Source: Alphaproteobacteria bacterium (GTDB taxonomy: Bacteria > Pseudomonadota > Alphaproteobacteria > Rhodobacterales > Rhodobacteraceae). From it: a stretch of 64,000 nt of DNA. Location: contig JAUHZO010000005.1 in NCBI GenBank assembly GCA_030425925.1, positions 62,001-126,000 on the forward strand, in the 5' to 3' direction. Below are positions 17,558 to 27,087 of the stretch, one piece after another. The stretch's first letter is position 1. Every line of letters starts with the position of its first letter. Below the pieces are notes generated by a model that saw only the letters and a program-made list of their open reading frames with translations, made no database searches and was not told where the DNA came from. The translations under genes and the position numbers were made by a program.

Positions 17558-19062
17558 CAATCGGTGATCCGCTGCGGTTTCCGCAGCACATTACGCAGGA
17601 ACATCGGCGCGATGAAGCCTGCAACGGCGAATATCCACAGACCGATCGCGATGGGCGAACTGAACAGATAGGTCCACTCCCCGTCCGACAGCACCATGGC
17701 GCGGCGCAAGGCGCTTTCCATGTGGCTGCCCAGCAGGATGCCCAGGATGATCGGCACGGTGGGAATGTCCAGCTTGCGGAACAGCCAGCCCACCACACCG
17801 AACAGGATCATGAGCAGCAGGTCGAAATAGCTGCCCGACAGAGAATAGATGCCCACGAACGAGATCATCATCACCCCCGGCAGCAGCACCCAGGGCGGCA
17901 CGCTGAGGATCTTGACGAAGATCCGCACCAGCGGCACGTTCAGCGCCAGAAGGACAAAGTTCGCGATCAGCAGCGAGGCGATCAGCCCCCAGACCACGTC
18001 GGGATTGTCGGTGAACAGAGTCGGGCCGGGGGTGATGTTGAGCGTCATCAACAGCGCCAGCAGAACCGCCGTGGTGCCCGATCCGGGCACGCCCAGCGTC
18101 AGCATCGGCACCAGCGCGCCGCCCGCGGCGGCGTTGTTGCCCGCTTCGGGGGCCATCACGCCCTTGGGGTTGCCGGTTCCGAAACCCGCATCCGGGCCCT
18201 GAACGCTCTTTTCCTGCATGTAGGCCAGGAACGAGCCCAGCGAGGCACCCGCGCCGGGCAGGATGCCCGCGATGAACCCGATCAGGGAGGCGCGCAGCAT
18301 CGTCCAGGTGCCGCCAAGCAATTCGCGCACCGGGATCGTGACCTTTTCCAGCTTGACCCCGATGGAAGACCCCTTGCCGTGGCTTTCGATGAACACGAAC
18401 ACTTCGGCCACCGCAAAGAGCCCGACGATGGCCACCAGAAAGTCGATCCCGTCGAACAGGTGCAGGTTGCCGCCGGTCAGGCGCGGCATGCCGGTGGTGT
18501 GGTCCACTCCCACCATGGCGATGCCAAGGCCGATGGCCGAGGCCAGCGCCGCCTTGGCCTGGTTGTTGGAGGCAATGCCGCCCAGCGTGGCAAAGGCCAG
18601 CAGGTACAGCGCGAAATACTCGGCCGGGCCGAACTGGTAGGCGATGCGGCTCAGCAGCGGGGCCAGCAGCATCAGACCCACGGTGGCCAGCACCGCGCCC
18701 ACAAAGCTGGCAAAGCCCGACAGCACCAGCGCTTCGCCCGCGCGGCCCGCCTTGGCCATGGGATAGCCGTCCAGCGTGGTCATCAACGCGGGTTCGTCGC
18801 CGGGGATGTTCAGCAGGATCGAACTGATCCGACCGCCATACATCGCGCCGTAATAGACGCTGGTCATCAGCACCAGCGCGCTGGTGGCGTCCAGCCCCAG
18901 CGTGAAGGCGAGCGGGATCAGGATCGCCACGCCGTTGGACGGGCCAAGCCCCGGCAGCGCGCCGATGACGGTGCCCAGGAAACAGCCGATCACCGCCAGC
19001 ATCAGGGTGTACGGGCTGAGCGCGACGGAAAAGCCGAGCGCGAGATTTGACAGCAATTCCAT
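17557..19062 (-). CDS. tctA: Tripartite tricarboxylate transporter large permease TctA
   Basis: 501 residues with about 12 helices, the normal TctA length. GALPGLGPSNGVAILIPLAF near residue 36 and GILPGAGASLGSFLAY near 265 are the duplicated substrate-path motifs. The segment GDEPALMTTLDGYPMAKAGRAGEAL near residue 90 is a family hallmark. It takes up a di- or tricarboxylate with TctB and TctC. It starts four bases after tctB ends. Confidence 0.95.
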   Translation of the reverse strand: MELLSNLALGFSVALSPYTLMLAVIGCFLGTVIGALPGLGPSNGVAILIPLAFTLGLDATSALVLMTSVYYGAMYGGRISSILLNIPGDEPALMTTLDGYPMAKAGRAGEALVLSGFASFVGAVLATVGLMLLAPLLSRIAYQFGPAEYFALYLLAFATLGGIASNNQAKAALASAIGLGIAMVGVDHTTGMPRLTGGNLHLFDGIDFLVAIVGLFAVAEVFVFIESHGKGSSIGVKLEKVTIPVRELLGGTWTMLRASLIGFIAGILPGAGASLGSFLAYMQEKSVQGPDAGFGTGNPKGVMAPEAGNNAAAGGALVPMLTLGVPGSGTTAVLLALLMTLNITPGPTLFTDNPDVVWGLIASLLIANFVLLALNVPLVRIFVKILSVPPWVLLPGVMMISFVGIYSLSGSYFDLLLMILFGVVGWLFRKLDIPTVPIILGILLGSHMESALRRAMVLSDGEWTYLFSSPIAIGLWIFAVAGFIAPMFLRNVLRKPQRITD

Positions 19063-19066
19063 GTAC

Positions 19067-19507
19067 CTACCCCAGAAGCCCCTTGGGCAGCGGCTGCAAT
19101 CCGAGGCCCAGAACGTATTTGAAGATCAGGAATAGCCCCGCCGAAAGCCCGATCCCGGTGATGGCCGCGGGCAGCGCGCGGGGCGAGATCTGATAGCTCA
19201 GCACGGCCGCGCAGATCGCGGTGGGTCCAAGAAAGCCCCAGGGCTTGAGCGCATAGGCATATCCCACCATCACTGCAATCGCGATGCCGATATGCACAAG
19301 GGTCATCGGTTCAGGCCAGTCCGGCTCTTCGTCGGGACGCAGCAGCATGGTCAGGCCGCACAGGATGGCGACGGCACCGACCAGGATCGGGAAGGTCTTG
19401 GACCCCACCGGGTCCGACATGAAACTGGACTGGATTTGCAGGGCGCTCGCGATATACGCGAGCGCCGCAAGGATCACGACCAGTCCGAAGACGCGGTCGC
19501 TTTTCAT
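19067..19507 (-). CDS. tctB: Tripartite tricarboxylate transporter small permease TctB
   Basis: 146 residues with four hydrophobic segments: VFGLVVILAALAYIASALQ at the start, then VGAVAILCGLTMLL, a helix containing VHIGIAIAVMVGYAYAL, and a last one with LSAGLFLIFKYVLGLGLQ. I chose ATG 19507, which overlaps the tctC stop (TGATG); a GTG at 19510 is equally possible. It is the small membrane partner of TctA. Confidence 0.93.
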   Translation of the reverse strand: MKSDRVFGLVVILAALAYIASALQIQSSFMSDPVGSKTFPILVGAVAILCGLTMLLRPDEEPDWPEPMTLVHIGIAIAVMVGYAYALKPWGFLGPTAICAAVLSYQISPRALPAAITGIGLSAGLFLIFKYVLGLGLQPLPKGLLG

Positions 19508-20469
19508 CACTGGATCACACCCAGTTCTTTGGACAGCTCCACGGTGTCGGCGATCACGCCGTCAACCCAGGACTGGAAGTCGCCGCCGACCTTGGTGAAG
19601 GGGGCCAGGCCGTTGGCCTGCATCGCCGCCTGCCATTCGTCGCTGTCGGCCACCGCCTGCAGCTTGGCGCCCCAGGCCTCGAAATCCTCGTCCGAGATGT
19701 TCTTGGGCACGTACAGCCCGCGCCAGTTCACCGCGACGACGTCAAAGCCCTGCTCCTTGGCGGTGGGGATGTCCTCGAAGCCCGGCACTCGCTCTTCGGT
19801 CAGCACCGCCAGCGCGCGCACTTCGCCCGACTTGATGAAGCCTACGATTTCCGACATGTCGCCGGTCATCGCCTGGGTGAAGCCGCCGACGGTCTGGGTG
19901 ATCGCGTCCGCGCCGCCATCTACGCCGATATACTTGACCTTGGTGATGTCGGTGAAGCCGGCTTCCTTGAGGATCATCAGCGGCTTCATGTGGTCGAACC
20001 CGCCCACGGCCGAGCCGCCGGCAAAGGCGACCGAACCGGGATCGGCCTTGATCGCGTCGACCAGCGCGGCAAGGTCGCCATAGGGGCTGTCGGCGGCCAC
20101 GACGATCACACCCGGATCGGCACCGATGGCACCGACAAAGCGGACCTGGTCCGCCTTCATCCCGGCATAGGCGTTCTGCGCCAGACGCGTCGCGGTGGCC
20201 TGGCTGGCGGCCACGATCAGATCGGCATCGTCGCCGCGCTCGTTCACTACGTGGGTGAAGGCCAGACCGCCGCCGCCGCCGGCCATGTTGGTCACCTGGA
20301 CCGGGCTGTCGACCTGGCCGATATCGTACAGGATCTTGCCGATCTGGCGGCAGGTGAAGTCCCAGCCGCCGCCCGGGTTGGCCGGGGCGATGCATTCGGC
20401 GGCCATCACCGCGGAACCGGCAAGGCTGAAGGCGGCACCCGCAACGAGCGCCTTGAAGGTTGTGTTCAT
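19507..20469 (-). CDS. tctC: Tripartite tricarboxylate transporter receptor TctC
   Basis: 320 residues from ATG 20469 after a GGGAGGA ribosome site. The Sec signal peptide ends at SAVMAAECIAPA near residue 23. APANPGGGWDFTCRQIGKIL is the conserved binding-loop start, and TNMAGGGGGLAFTHVVN lines the carboxylate pocket. Length and layout fit the BugC/TctC periplasmic receptor family. First gene of the tctCBA-atuA-DUF4387 operon. It is transcribed divergently from tctD, whose putative binding repeats lie 69-101 bases upstream. Confidence 0.94.
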   Translation of the reverse strand: MNTTFKALVAGAAFSLAGSAVMAAECIAPANPGGGWDFTCRQIGKILYDIGQVDSPVQVTNMAGGGGGLAFTHVVNERGDDADLIVAASQATATRLAQNAYAGMKADQVRFVGAIGADPGVIVVAADSPYGDLAALVDAIKADPGSVAFAGGSAVGGFDHMKPLMILKEAGFTDITKVKYIGVDGGADAITQTVGGFTQAMTGDMSEIVGFIKSGEVRALAVLTEERVPGFEDIPTAKEQGFDVVAVNWRGLYVPKNISDEDFEAWGAKLQAVADSDEWQAAMQANGLAPFTKVGGDFQSWVDGVIADTVELSKELGVIQ

Positions 20470-20537
20470 GGTGTCCTCCCAAATTGGGCCGCGGCCCTCC
20501 CCGGCCACGGCGTCTTGCATCGCAGACTGTTCAGCGC

Positions 20538-20570
20538 CAACCTGACAGCAACCTGTCACCAACCGGGGTG
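20538..20570. promoter_or_regulatory. Three 11-base direct repeats, likely TctD binding site
   Basis: CAACCTGACAG, CAACCTGTCAC and CAACCGGGGTG start at 20538, 20549 and 20560, exactly 11 bases apart, in the divergent tctC/tctD gap. OmpR-type regulators such as TctD bind direct repeats of about one helix turn. The third copy overlaps the region where the tctD ribosome site should be, suggesting autoregulation too. Confidence 0.6.
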
Positions 20571-20573
20571 GTC

Positions 20574-21239
20574 ATGAGATTCCTGCTGGTCGAGGACAAT
20601 GCCGACCTTGCCGAAACCGTTCTGGCCCGCCTGTCGCTGGATGGCCATGCCGTGGACTGGGCGCGCGGGCTGGACGAGGCCGAAGATCATCTGGCGGTGG
20701 CCGAATACGATCTGATCCTGCTGGACATCATGCTGCCCGACGGCGACGGCCGCGACTTTCTGGCCGCCCACCGACGCGCCCGGCGCACCACGCCGGTGAT
20801 CGTCATGACGGCGCGGTCGGCGGTGTCCGACCGGGTGGCGCTGCTGGATACCGGGGCGGATGACTACATCACCAAACCCTTCGATTTCCTGGAACTTTCC
20901 GCGCGCATCCGGGCGGTACTGCGGCGCGGTGCCGCCGAGGCGCTGCCCAGCCAGAGCTTTGCCGGACTGACCTTCGATCCGCAACAGGCCGCGTTGCGCT
21001 TCGAGGGGGAAACCCGCGAATTGCGAAACCGGGAATTGCGGCTGTTCGAAATCCTGATCTCGGCACCCGAGCGCATCTTTTCCAAGGCGCAGTTGTGCGA
21101 CCGGCTGTTTTCGGCCTCCGAGGCGGTCAGCGACAATGCCATCGAGGTCTATGTCGGCCGCCTGCGCAAGAAACTGGACGGCTCGGGCGCACGGATCGAA
21201 ACGGTGCGCGGCGTGGGTTACCGGCTGACGCGGTCATGA
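20574..21239 (+). CDS. tctD: OmpR-family response regulator TctD
   Basis: 221 residues from ATG 20574. The receiver domain (1-115) has acidic residues Glu7-Asp8, the phospho-acceptor Asp51 in LILLDIMLPDGDG, Thr79 (IVMTARS) and Lys101 in DYITKPF. The C-terminal winged helix (about 125-220) ends GARIETVRGVGYRLTRS. Divergent from tctC and coupled to tctE by ATGA overlap, it should activate the tricarboxylate operon in response to the external substrate. Confidence 0.92.
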   Translation: MRFLLVEDNADLAETVLARLSLDGHAVDWARGLDEAEDHLAVAEYDLILLDIMLPDGDGRDFLAAHRRARRTTPVIVMTARSAVSDRVALLDTGADDYITKPFDFLELSARIRAVLRRGAAEALPSQSFAGLTFDPQQAALRFEGETRELRNRELRLFEILISAPERIFSKAQLCDRLFSASEAVSDNAIEVYVGRLRKKLDGSGARIETVRGVGYRLTRS

Positions 21240-22612
21240 CCGCCGCCGCCCCGCCGTCGCTGCGCCGCCGCCTGATCTGGCAGTTTCTGGCGGTGGCCGG
21301 GTTGCTGGCCGGGCTGCTTTACGTCTCGACCCGCAATGTCGCCCATGACGCGGTCGAGCAGACCCAGGACCGGATCCTGGGTGCGGCGACGCTGGCCATT
21401 GCCCAGGAGTTGCGCGGCGGCGAGGACGGGGTCGAGATCGACATTCCCTATTCCGCCTTCTCGATCCTCGGGGCCACCGGAAACGACCGGATCTTCTACC
21501 GGATCGAGGTCAACGGCACGTTGGTGACGGGGTACGAGGCGCTGCCGGGCCCGCCGCAGCGCCCCGGCGGGCTGGACCCGCTGTTCTATTCCACCACCTA
21601 CCTCGACGAGACCGTGCGCGTGGCTGCGGTGATGCGGTCGGTGCTGGTCGAGGCCCGCCCGGCCGAGGCACTGATTCTTCTGGCGCAGACCCGCACGGCG
21701 CAGGAAAGCATCGTCGCCGGACTGGCCAACCGGGCGGCGATGTTCGGGCTGGGGTTTTTCCTGACGGCATCCGGGCTGGCGGTGCTGCTGGCGCGCCTCG
21801 TGCTGCGGCCGGTCAACGACCTGGCGGGCGCCATGGCGCGCCGCGGGCCGCAGGATCTGCGGCGGGTGGCGCGACCCGTGCCCAAGGAACTGCAGCCGCT
21901 GGTCAGCGCTCTGAACGGCTTTATCGCGCGGCTGTCGGCGGCGCTGTCGCGCTCTGAAACCTTCATCGCCGAGGCCGCGCATCACATCCGCACCCCGCTG
22001 TCCGCGCTGCGGGCACAGGCCGAGATCGCCCTGCGCGAAACCCCGGACGCAGCCGCCCGCGCGCGGCTGAGGCGCATCGTGCGGCTGGCCGACGACACCG
22101 CGCGCTCGGCCGGGCAGCTGCTCGACCATGCCGCCGTGATGTACCGTTCCGACCAGCGGTCGGACGAGGCGGTGGATCTGGCGCGGCTGGTGCAAGGCAT
22201 CTGCGAAACCTTTCGCCCCGCCGCCGAGTTGCGCGACCTGACCATCGCTCTGGACGTGCCCGACCGGCCCATCGTGCTTCAGGCGGATCCGCTGTTGCTG
22301 GAAACCGTGCTGCGCAACGTGCTGGACAACGCGATCAAGTATTCCGGCGAGGACGGCAGCATCGAGGTGCAGCTGACGCAGGCCGCCGGTCAGGCGGTGA
22401 TCGAGGTGCGCGACCGCGGGCGCGGTCTGGCCGGTGCCGCCCTGTCGGCGCTGGGACGACGGTTCGAGCGCGGCGACAATGTCGGCGACGTGGTGGGCTC
22501 GGGGCTGGGGCTGGCCATCGTGGCCGAAGTGGCGCAGGTCTATGGCGGCAGCTTCACGCTGTCGCAACGCGAAGGGGGCGGCGCATGCGCGCGATTTTCC
22601 ATGCCGCTGTGA
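21236..22612 (+). CDS. tctE: Sensor histidine kinase TctE
   Basis: 458 residues. A membrane helix lies at 13-31 and a second near residue 165-190 (AMFGLGFFLTASGLAVLLARL), enclosing a periplasmic sensor domain. HAMP-like text follows, then the H-box FIAEAAHHIRTPLSALRAQ with the phosphorylated His near 249, the N-box RNVLDNAIKYSG and the G-box GSGLGLAIV. It phosphorylates TctD. The 3' end overlaps the next gene by 28 bases, which ties a periplasmic binding protein to this kinase. Confidence 0.92.
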   Translation: MTAAAPPSLRRRLIWQFLAVAGLLAGLLYVSTRNVAHDAVEQTQDRILGAATLAIAQELRGGEDGVEIDIPYSAFSILGATGNDRIFYRIEVNGTLVTGYEALPGPPQRPGGLDPLFYSTTYLDETVRVAAVMRSVLVEARPAEALILLAQTRTAQESIVAGLANRAAMFGLGFFLTASGLAVLLARLVLRPVNDLAGAMARRGPQDLRRVARPVPKELQPLVSALNGFIARLSAALSRSETFIAEAAHHIRTPLSALRAQAEIALRETPDAAARARLRRIVRLADDTARSAGQLLDHAAVMYRSDQRSDEAVDLARLVQGICETFRPAAELRDLTIALDVPDRPIVLQADPLLLETVLRNVLDNAIKYSGEDGSIEVQLTQAAGQAVIEVRDRGRGLAGAALSALGRRFERGDNVGDVVGSGLGLAIVAEVAQVYGGSFTLSQREGGGACARFSMPL

Positions 22613-23616
22613 TCTGGCTTGCCACGCTGCTGCCCGCGGCGGGGGTCGAGATCGAGGAAGAGACCTGGTTCCGCGCCGCCGGCGCGGCGCGCGAACTGCA
22701 CATCCTGTCGACCACCGACACCGATGTCTTTGCCCCGCTGATCGCCGCCTACCAGCAGCGCGCGCCCGACGTGACGATCCGCTATGTGGTGGCCTCGACA
22801 CAAGAGCTGTTCCGGGTGCTGCGCGACGGCGAGGCGGGGTTCGACCTGGCGATCTCTTCGGCGATGGACCTGCAGATGAAGCTGGTCAATGACGGCTTTG
22901 CCCGCACCCACCGCTCGGGCGAAACCGCGGCGCTGCCCGGCTGGGCCCGCTGGCGCGACCAGCTCTTTGCCTTTGCGCAGGAGCCGGTGGTGCTGGCGCT
23001 TTCGCACCGGGCGCTGGAGGGGCTGCCGCGCCCCGCGACGCGGGGCGACCTGATCCGGCTCTTGCGGCAGTATCCGGACCGTTTTGCCGGGCGCATCGGT
23101 ACTTACGATCCACGCGCCTCGGGGGCGGGGTACCTCTTTGCCACCCAGGACGCGCGGCAATCCGACACCTACTGGCGGCTGGCCGAGGTGATGGGCGGGC
23201 TCGATCCGCGCCTCTACCAGTCCACTGGCGAGATGATCGGCGATCTCAAGGCCGGGCGGCTGGCACTGGCCTATAACGTTCTGGGCTCGTACCTTTCGGG
23301 CCAGCTGCGCGGATGGGACGATGGCGGCATGGTGGAATTGCGCGACTACACCCATGTGCTGCTGCGCACCGCTTTTGTCCCCGCCGCCGCCCAGCGCCCG
23401 GCCGAGGGCGCGGCGTTTCTGGATTTCATGATCTCGCAGGCAGGCCAGCAGCGGCTGGCCGAGACCACCGGTCTGCCGCCCATCGACGAAGCCGCGCTGT
23501 CGGCGGCCCCGCATTTGCGCCCGATCCGGCTGGATCTGGGCCTGCTGGTCTATGTCGATCCGGTCAAGCGGCGCAACTTCCTGTCGGAATGGGCGGCGGC
23601 GGTGATCCAGCGCTAG
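22585..23616 (+). CDS. Periplasmic iron/ABC-type solute-binding protein coupled to TctE
   Basis: 343 residues with an N-terminal signal sequence (AVIWLATLLPAAGVEI). The fold resembles type II iron-type binding proteins: LHILSTTDTDVFAPLIAAYQ, VRYV-like strand, FDLAISSAMDLQMKLVNDG, and a C-terminal TAFVPAAAQRPAEGAAFLDF. No permease or ATPase accompanies it. Its start lies inside tctE (28-base overlap), so kinase and binding protein are co-translated. It may present a ligand to the TctE sensor domain rather than take part in transport. This role is inference; homologous accessory proteins are known beside TctDE systems. Confidence 0.8.
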   Translation: MRAIFHAAVIWLATLLPAAGVEIEEETWFRAAGAARELHILSTTDTDVFAPLIAAYQQRAPDVTIRYVVASTQELFRVLRDGEAGFDLAISSAMDLQMKLVNDGFARTHRSGETAALPGWARWRDQLFAFAQEPVVLALSHRALEGLPRPATRGDLIRLLRQYPDRFAGRIGTYDPRASGAGYLFATQDARQSDTYWRLAEVMGGLDPRLYQSTGEMIGDLKAGRLALAYNVLGSYLSGQLRGWDDGGMVELRDYTHVLLRTAFVPAAAQRPAEGAAFLDFMISQAGQQRLAETTGLPPIDEAALSAAPHLRPIRLDLGLLVYVDPVKRRNFLSEWAAAVIQR

Positions 23617-23631
23617 GCGCGGCCCAGCGGG

Positions 23632-24279
23632 TCAGCCCGTGGCCATGGCCGTGGTCCTGTCGTCCAGCGCCAGCCCGCCGATCCCGGCGATCAGGGTGCA
23701 GATCTCGGCAATCCCGCGTCGGTGCCGCAGGCTGGCAAAGACATAGGGCCGCCCGGCGCGCATCCGGTCGGCATCGCGCCGCATCACGTCAAGATCGGCC
23801 CCGACATGCGGCGCCAGATCGGTCTTGTTGATCACAAGGATGTCCGAGCGGGTGATCGCCGGGCCGCCCTTGCGCGGGATCTCTTCGCCCGCCGCCACGT
23901 CGATGACATAGACGGTCAGGTCGGCCAGTTCCGGCGAAAAGGTGGCCGACAGGTTGTCGCCGCCGGATTCGATCAGCACCACCTCGATCCCGGGATGGCG
24001 GCGCACCATCTCGTCCACCGCGGCAAGGTTGATCGAGGCATCCTCGCGAATGGCCGTATGCGGACAACCGCCGGTTTCCACCCCGATGATCCGGTCCTGC
24101 GGCAGCACCTGCAGGCGCATCAGCGCCTCGGCATCCTCGCGCGTGTAGATGTCGTTGGTGATCACCCCCAGCGACAGGCGGTCGCGCAGGGCGGTGGCCA
24201 GCGCGGCGGTCAGGGTGGTCTTGCCGGCCCCCACGGGGCCGCCGATGCCGATGCGCAAGGGTCCGTTGCTGGCGGTCAT
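23632..24279 (-). CDS. ureG: Urease accessory GTPase UreG
   Basis: 215 residues from ATG 24279. P-loop [11 protein letters not shown] at about 13-23, [21 protein letters not shown] near 70 with the Cys-Pro-His nickel/zinc site, the conserved [21 protein letters not shown], and the base-recognition NKTD. UreG hydrolyses GTP in the UreDFG complex while nickel is delivered to apo-urease. Its ATG overlaps the ureF stop. It is the last gene of the operon, ending 15 bases from the convergent binding-protein gene. Confidence 0.97.
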   Translation of the reverse strand: MTASNGPLRIGIGGPVGAGKTTLTAALATALRDRLSLGVITNDIYTREDAEALMRLQVLPQDRIIGVETGGCPHTAIREDASINLAAVDEMVRRHPGIEVVLIESGGDNLSATFSPELADLTVYVIDVAAGEEIPRKGGPAITRSDILVINKTDLAPHVGADLDVMRRDADRMRAGRPYVFASLRHRRGIAEICTLIAGIGGLALDDRTTAMATG

Positions 24280-24947
24280 GTGCGAAAGATCCTCGATCTC
24301 TGGGTTTCGTGGTGCATCGACGCGATGTCGACAAGAAAGGCGGTGCCGGACAGCCGGTCCGGATCGCCGTGGGCGGTGTCTTGCGCCACGGCGCGGATCA
24401 CCGGTGCAAGGGTCCGCAGCACGCGCTGGCCTGCGGTCTGGCCCAGCGGCATCAGCCGCAGCGCCGCCGAGACCAGATTGGCGGCAAACGCATGCAGAAA
24501 GGCGGGCCCGACCATCTCCAGCGGCAGCGCCTCGGCGCGGGCCGCGTGGCCCACCGCCACCGGAAAGGTGCAAGCCCCCGCACCGGCCCGCCAGACCTCC
24601 TGCGCCACCTGCCCGAAGGCCGCGCCCTGCAGATCGGTTTCCATCAACCGCTCGTGCGAGGGCGCAAACGCGCGGCACAGCGCGTCGATCCGGCGCAGCG
24701 CCGCCAGGTCCGGTGCCTTGTAGGCCGCCGCAAGAAACAGCGCGTCGGCATGCCCGCCGCCAAAGCGCAGCACATCCTCCAGCCAGGCCTCCAGGTCGGC
24801 GGCATCCGCGACCTTTCCGGCCTCCACGGCGGCTTCCAGCCCGTGGGAATAGGCAAAGCCCCCCACCGGAAACAGCGGCGAGACCCATTGCAGCACGGTC
24901 AGGAACGCGGCGTCAGTGGCTGTGGCCATGGGTGCGTCCGTGGCCAT
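24276..24947 (-). CDS. ureF: Urease accessory protein UreF
   Basis: 223 residues, all alpha-helical. [20 protein letters not shown] near residue 24 and the C-terminal [10 protein letters not shown]-like text are UreF hallmarks. It bridges UreD and UreG in the nickel-loading complex. The start is uncertain: ATG 24947 or an in-frame ATG at 24929; both lie within the 3' end of ureE, so the genes overlap by 17-35 bases. Confidence 0.95.
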   Translation of the reverse strand: MATDAPMATATDAAFLTVLQWVSPLFPVGGFAYSHGLEAAVEAGKVADAADLEAWLEDVLRFGGGHADALFLAAAYKAPDLAALRRIDALCRAFAPSHERLMETDLQGAAFGQVAQEVWRAGAGACTFPVAVGHAARAEALPLEMVGPAFLHAFAANLVSAALRLMPLGQTAGQRVLRTLAPVIRAVAQDTAHGDPDRLSGTAFLVDIASMHHETQRSRIFRT

Positions 24948-25365
24948 AGGCCCCGCCTTCGGGGCAGAAGGGTTCGCAGACCTCGCGAACCCCGGCCCCC
25001 AACCGCTCCAGCATGTCGCGGATGACGTGGTCGCGCTGGATCAGAAGCCGCCCGGGCTCGATCTGGCAGGGCGTGTGGCGGTTGCCGATATGCCAGGCCA
25101 GCCGCGGCAGATCGGGACCGGTGACTTCCAGCAGCGCCTCCTCGGCGGCGATCACCTCGATCAGGCGGCCATCGGCCAGTTCCAGCGCGTCGCCGTGGTT
25201 GAGACTGGTGGTATGGGCCAGATCGACCAGAAAGCGCACCTCCCGCGCCGTGGCCAGCACCTTGCGGCGCAGAAAGCGATCTTCATAGGTCAGCGTCACC
25301 AGGTCGTGCGCGTCTTGCCAGGTGCCATGCGCACGCACCGTGCGGCTGTGGGGCAGGGTGTCCAT
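24913..25365 (-). CDS. ureE: Urease nickel metallochaperone UreE
   Basis: 150 residues. N-terminal peptide-binding-like domain, then the metal domain with LPRLAWHIGNRHTPCQIE (the conserved dimer-interface His is in WHIGNRH) and a short histidine tail, HGRTHGHSH. UreE stores nickel and hands it to UreG. The tail is shorter than in Klebsiella UreE but still rich in His. It begins nine bases after ureC ends. Confidence 0.96.
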   Translation of the reverse strand: MDTLPHSRTVRAHGTWQDAHDLVTLTYEDRFLRRKVLATAREVRFLVDLAHTTSLNHGDALELADGRLIEVIAAEEALLEVTGPDLPRLAWHIGNRHTPCQIEPGRLLIQRDHVIRDMLERLGAGVREVCEPFCPEGGAYGHGRTHGHSH

Positions 25366-25374
25366 CCGGGCCTC

Positions 25375-27087
25375 TCAGAACAGGAAATAGCGCTGCGCCA
25401 TGGGCAGCACCTCGGCAGGCTGGCAGGTGAGCAACTCGCCATCGGCGCGCACCTCGTAGGTCTCGGGGTTGACCTCGATCCGCGGCGTGGCGTCGTTGAG
25501 GAACAGGTCGGCCTTGCCGATCGCCCGCGTGTTGCGCACCGCCAGTGTCTCTTTCGCCAGCCCCAGCGCGTCGCCGATCCCCTCGTCCTGCGCCGCGGCA
25601 CTGACAAAGGTCACCGACGAGCGTTCGACGGACCGGCCATAGGCCCCGAACATCGGCCGCGAATAGACCGGCTGCGGGGTGGGGATGGAAGCGTTCGGGT
25701 CGCCCATCTGCGCGCAGGCAATTGTCCCGCCCAGCAGAACCATGTCCGGCTTCACGCCAAAGAACGCCGGGTGCCACAGCACCAGGTCCGCCCGCTTGCC
25801 CACCTCGACGCTGCCGATCTCGTGGCTGATCCCGTGCGCCACCGCCGGGTTGATGGTGTATTTCGCCACGTAGCGACGCACGCGCAGGTTGTCGTTCTCG
25901 CCGGTCTCGTCGCTCAGCCGCCCGCGCTGCTTCTTCATCTTGTCGGCGGTCTGCCAGGTGCGGATGATCACCTCTCCGACCCGGCCCATGGCCTGACTGT
26001 CCGAGGCGATGATGCTGAACGCACCCATATCGTGCAGGATATCCTCGGCGGCGATGGTCTCGCGCCGGATGCGGCTTTCGGCGAAAGCCACATCCTCGGG
26101 GATCGACTTGTCGAGATGGTGGCAGACCATGAGCATGTCCAGATGCTCTTCGACGGTGTTGACGGTGAAGGGACGTGTCGGATTGGTGGACGAAGGCAGC
26201 ACATGCGCCTCACCGCAGATCTTGATGATGTCCGGCGCGTGCCCCCCGCCTGCGCCTTCGGTGTGAAAGGCATGGATCGTGCGGCCCTTCAGGGCGGCCA
26301 CGGTGTGCTCCACAAAGCCGCTCTCGTTCAGCGTGTCGGTGTGGATCATCACCTGCACGTCAAACGCATCGGCCACCGACAGGCAGCAGTCGATGGCCGC
26401 GGGCGTGGTGCCCCAATCCTCGTGCAGCTTCAGCGCGCAGGCCCCGCCCTTGACCTGCTCTTCCAGCGCGGCGGGCAGCGAGGCATTGCCCTTGCCCGCA
26501 AAGGCCAGGTTCATGGGGAACGCATCCGCCGCCTGCAGCATCCGCCCGATATGCCAGGGCCCGGGCGTGCAGGTGGTGGCCAGCGTGCCATGGGCCGGGC
26601 CGGTGCCGCCGCCCAGCATGGTGGTCAGGCCCGAATGCAGCGCGTCCTCGATCTGCTGCGGGCAGATGAAGTGGATATGGCTGTCAAAGCCCCCCGGCGT
26701 CAGGATCCGGCCTTCACCCGCGATGGCCTCCGTCCCGGGGCCAACGATGATGTCCACGCCGGGCTGGGTGTCGGGGTTGCCCGCCTTGCCGATGGCCAAG
26801 ATGCGCCCGTCCTTCAGACCCACATCCGCCTTGGTGATGCCCTGGTGATCGACGATCAGCGCATTGGTGATCACGGTGTCCACCGCGCCTTCGGCCCGCG
26901 TGGCCTGGGATTGCCCCATCCCGTCGCGGATCACCTTGCCGCCGCCGAACTTGACCTCTTCGCCATAAGGCCCGGTCAGGTCGCGCTCCACCTCGATGAT
27001 CAGATCGGTATCGGCCAGCCGGACCTTGTCGCCGGTGGTGGGGCCGAACATGGCGGCATGGTCGCGTCGGGAAATCGTGGCCGGCAT
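25375..27087 (-). CDS. ureC: Urease alpha subunit UreC
   Basis: 570 residues, the usual length. Active-site elements are intact: the His pair in [13 protein letters not shown] (about 137/139), the carbamylated Lys in [11 protein letters not shown] (about 220), His in [17 protein letters not shown], His in [13 protein letters not shown], the flap Cys-His in MVCHHLDKS (about 322), and Asp in [14 protein letters not shown]. It hydrolyses urea to ammonia and carbamate with a dinickel centre. The ATG overlaps the ureB stop. Confidence 0.99.
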   Translation of the reverse strand: MPATISRRDHAAMFGPTTGDKVRLADTDLIIEVERDLTGPYGEEVKFGGGKVIRDGMGQSQATRAEGAVDTVITNALIVDHQGITKADVGLKDGRILAIGKAGNPDTQPGVDIIVGPGTEAIAGEGRILTPGGFDSHIHFICPQQIEDALHSGLTTMLGGGTGPAHGTLATTCTPGPWHIGRMLQAADAFPMNLAFAGKGNASLPAALEEQVKGGACALKLHEDWGTTPAAIDCCLSVADAFDVQVMIHTDTLNESGFVEHTVAALKGRTIHAFHTEGAGGGHAPDIIKICGEAHVLPSSTNPTRPFTVNTVEEHLDMLMVCHHLDKSIPEDVAFAESRIRRETIAAEDILHDMGAFSIIASDSQAMGRVGEVIIRTWQTADKMKKQRGRLSDETGENDNLRVRRYVAKYTINPAVAHGISHEIGSVEVGKRADLVLWHPAFFGVKPDMVLLGGTIACAQMGDPNASIPTPQPVYSRPMFGAYGRSVERSSVTFVSAAAQDEGIGDALGLAKETLAVRNTRAIGKADLFLNDATPRIEVNPETYEVRADGELLTCQPAEVLPMAQRYFLF

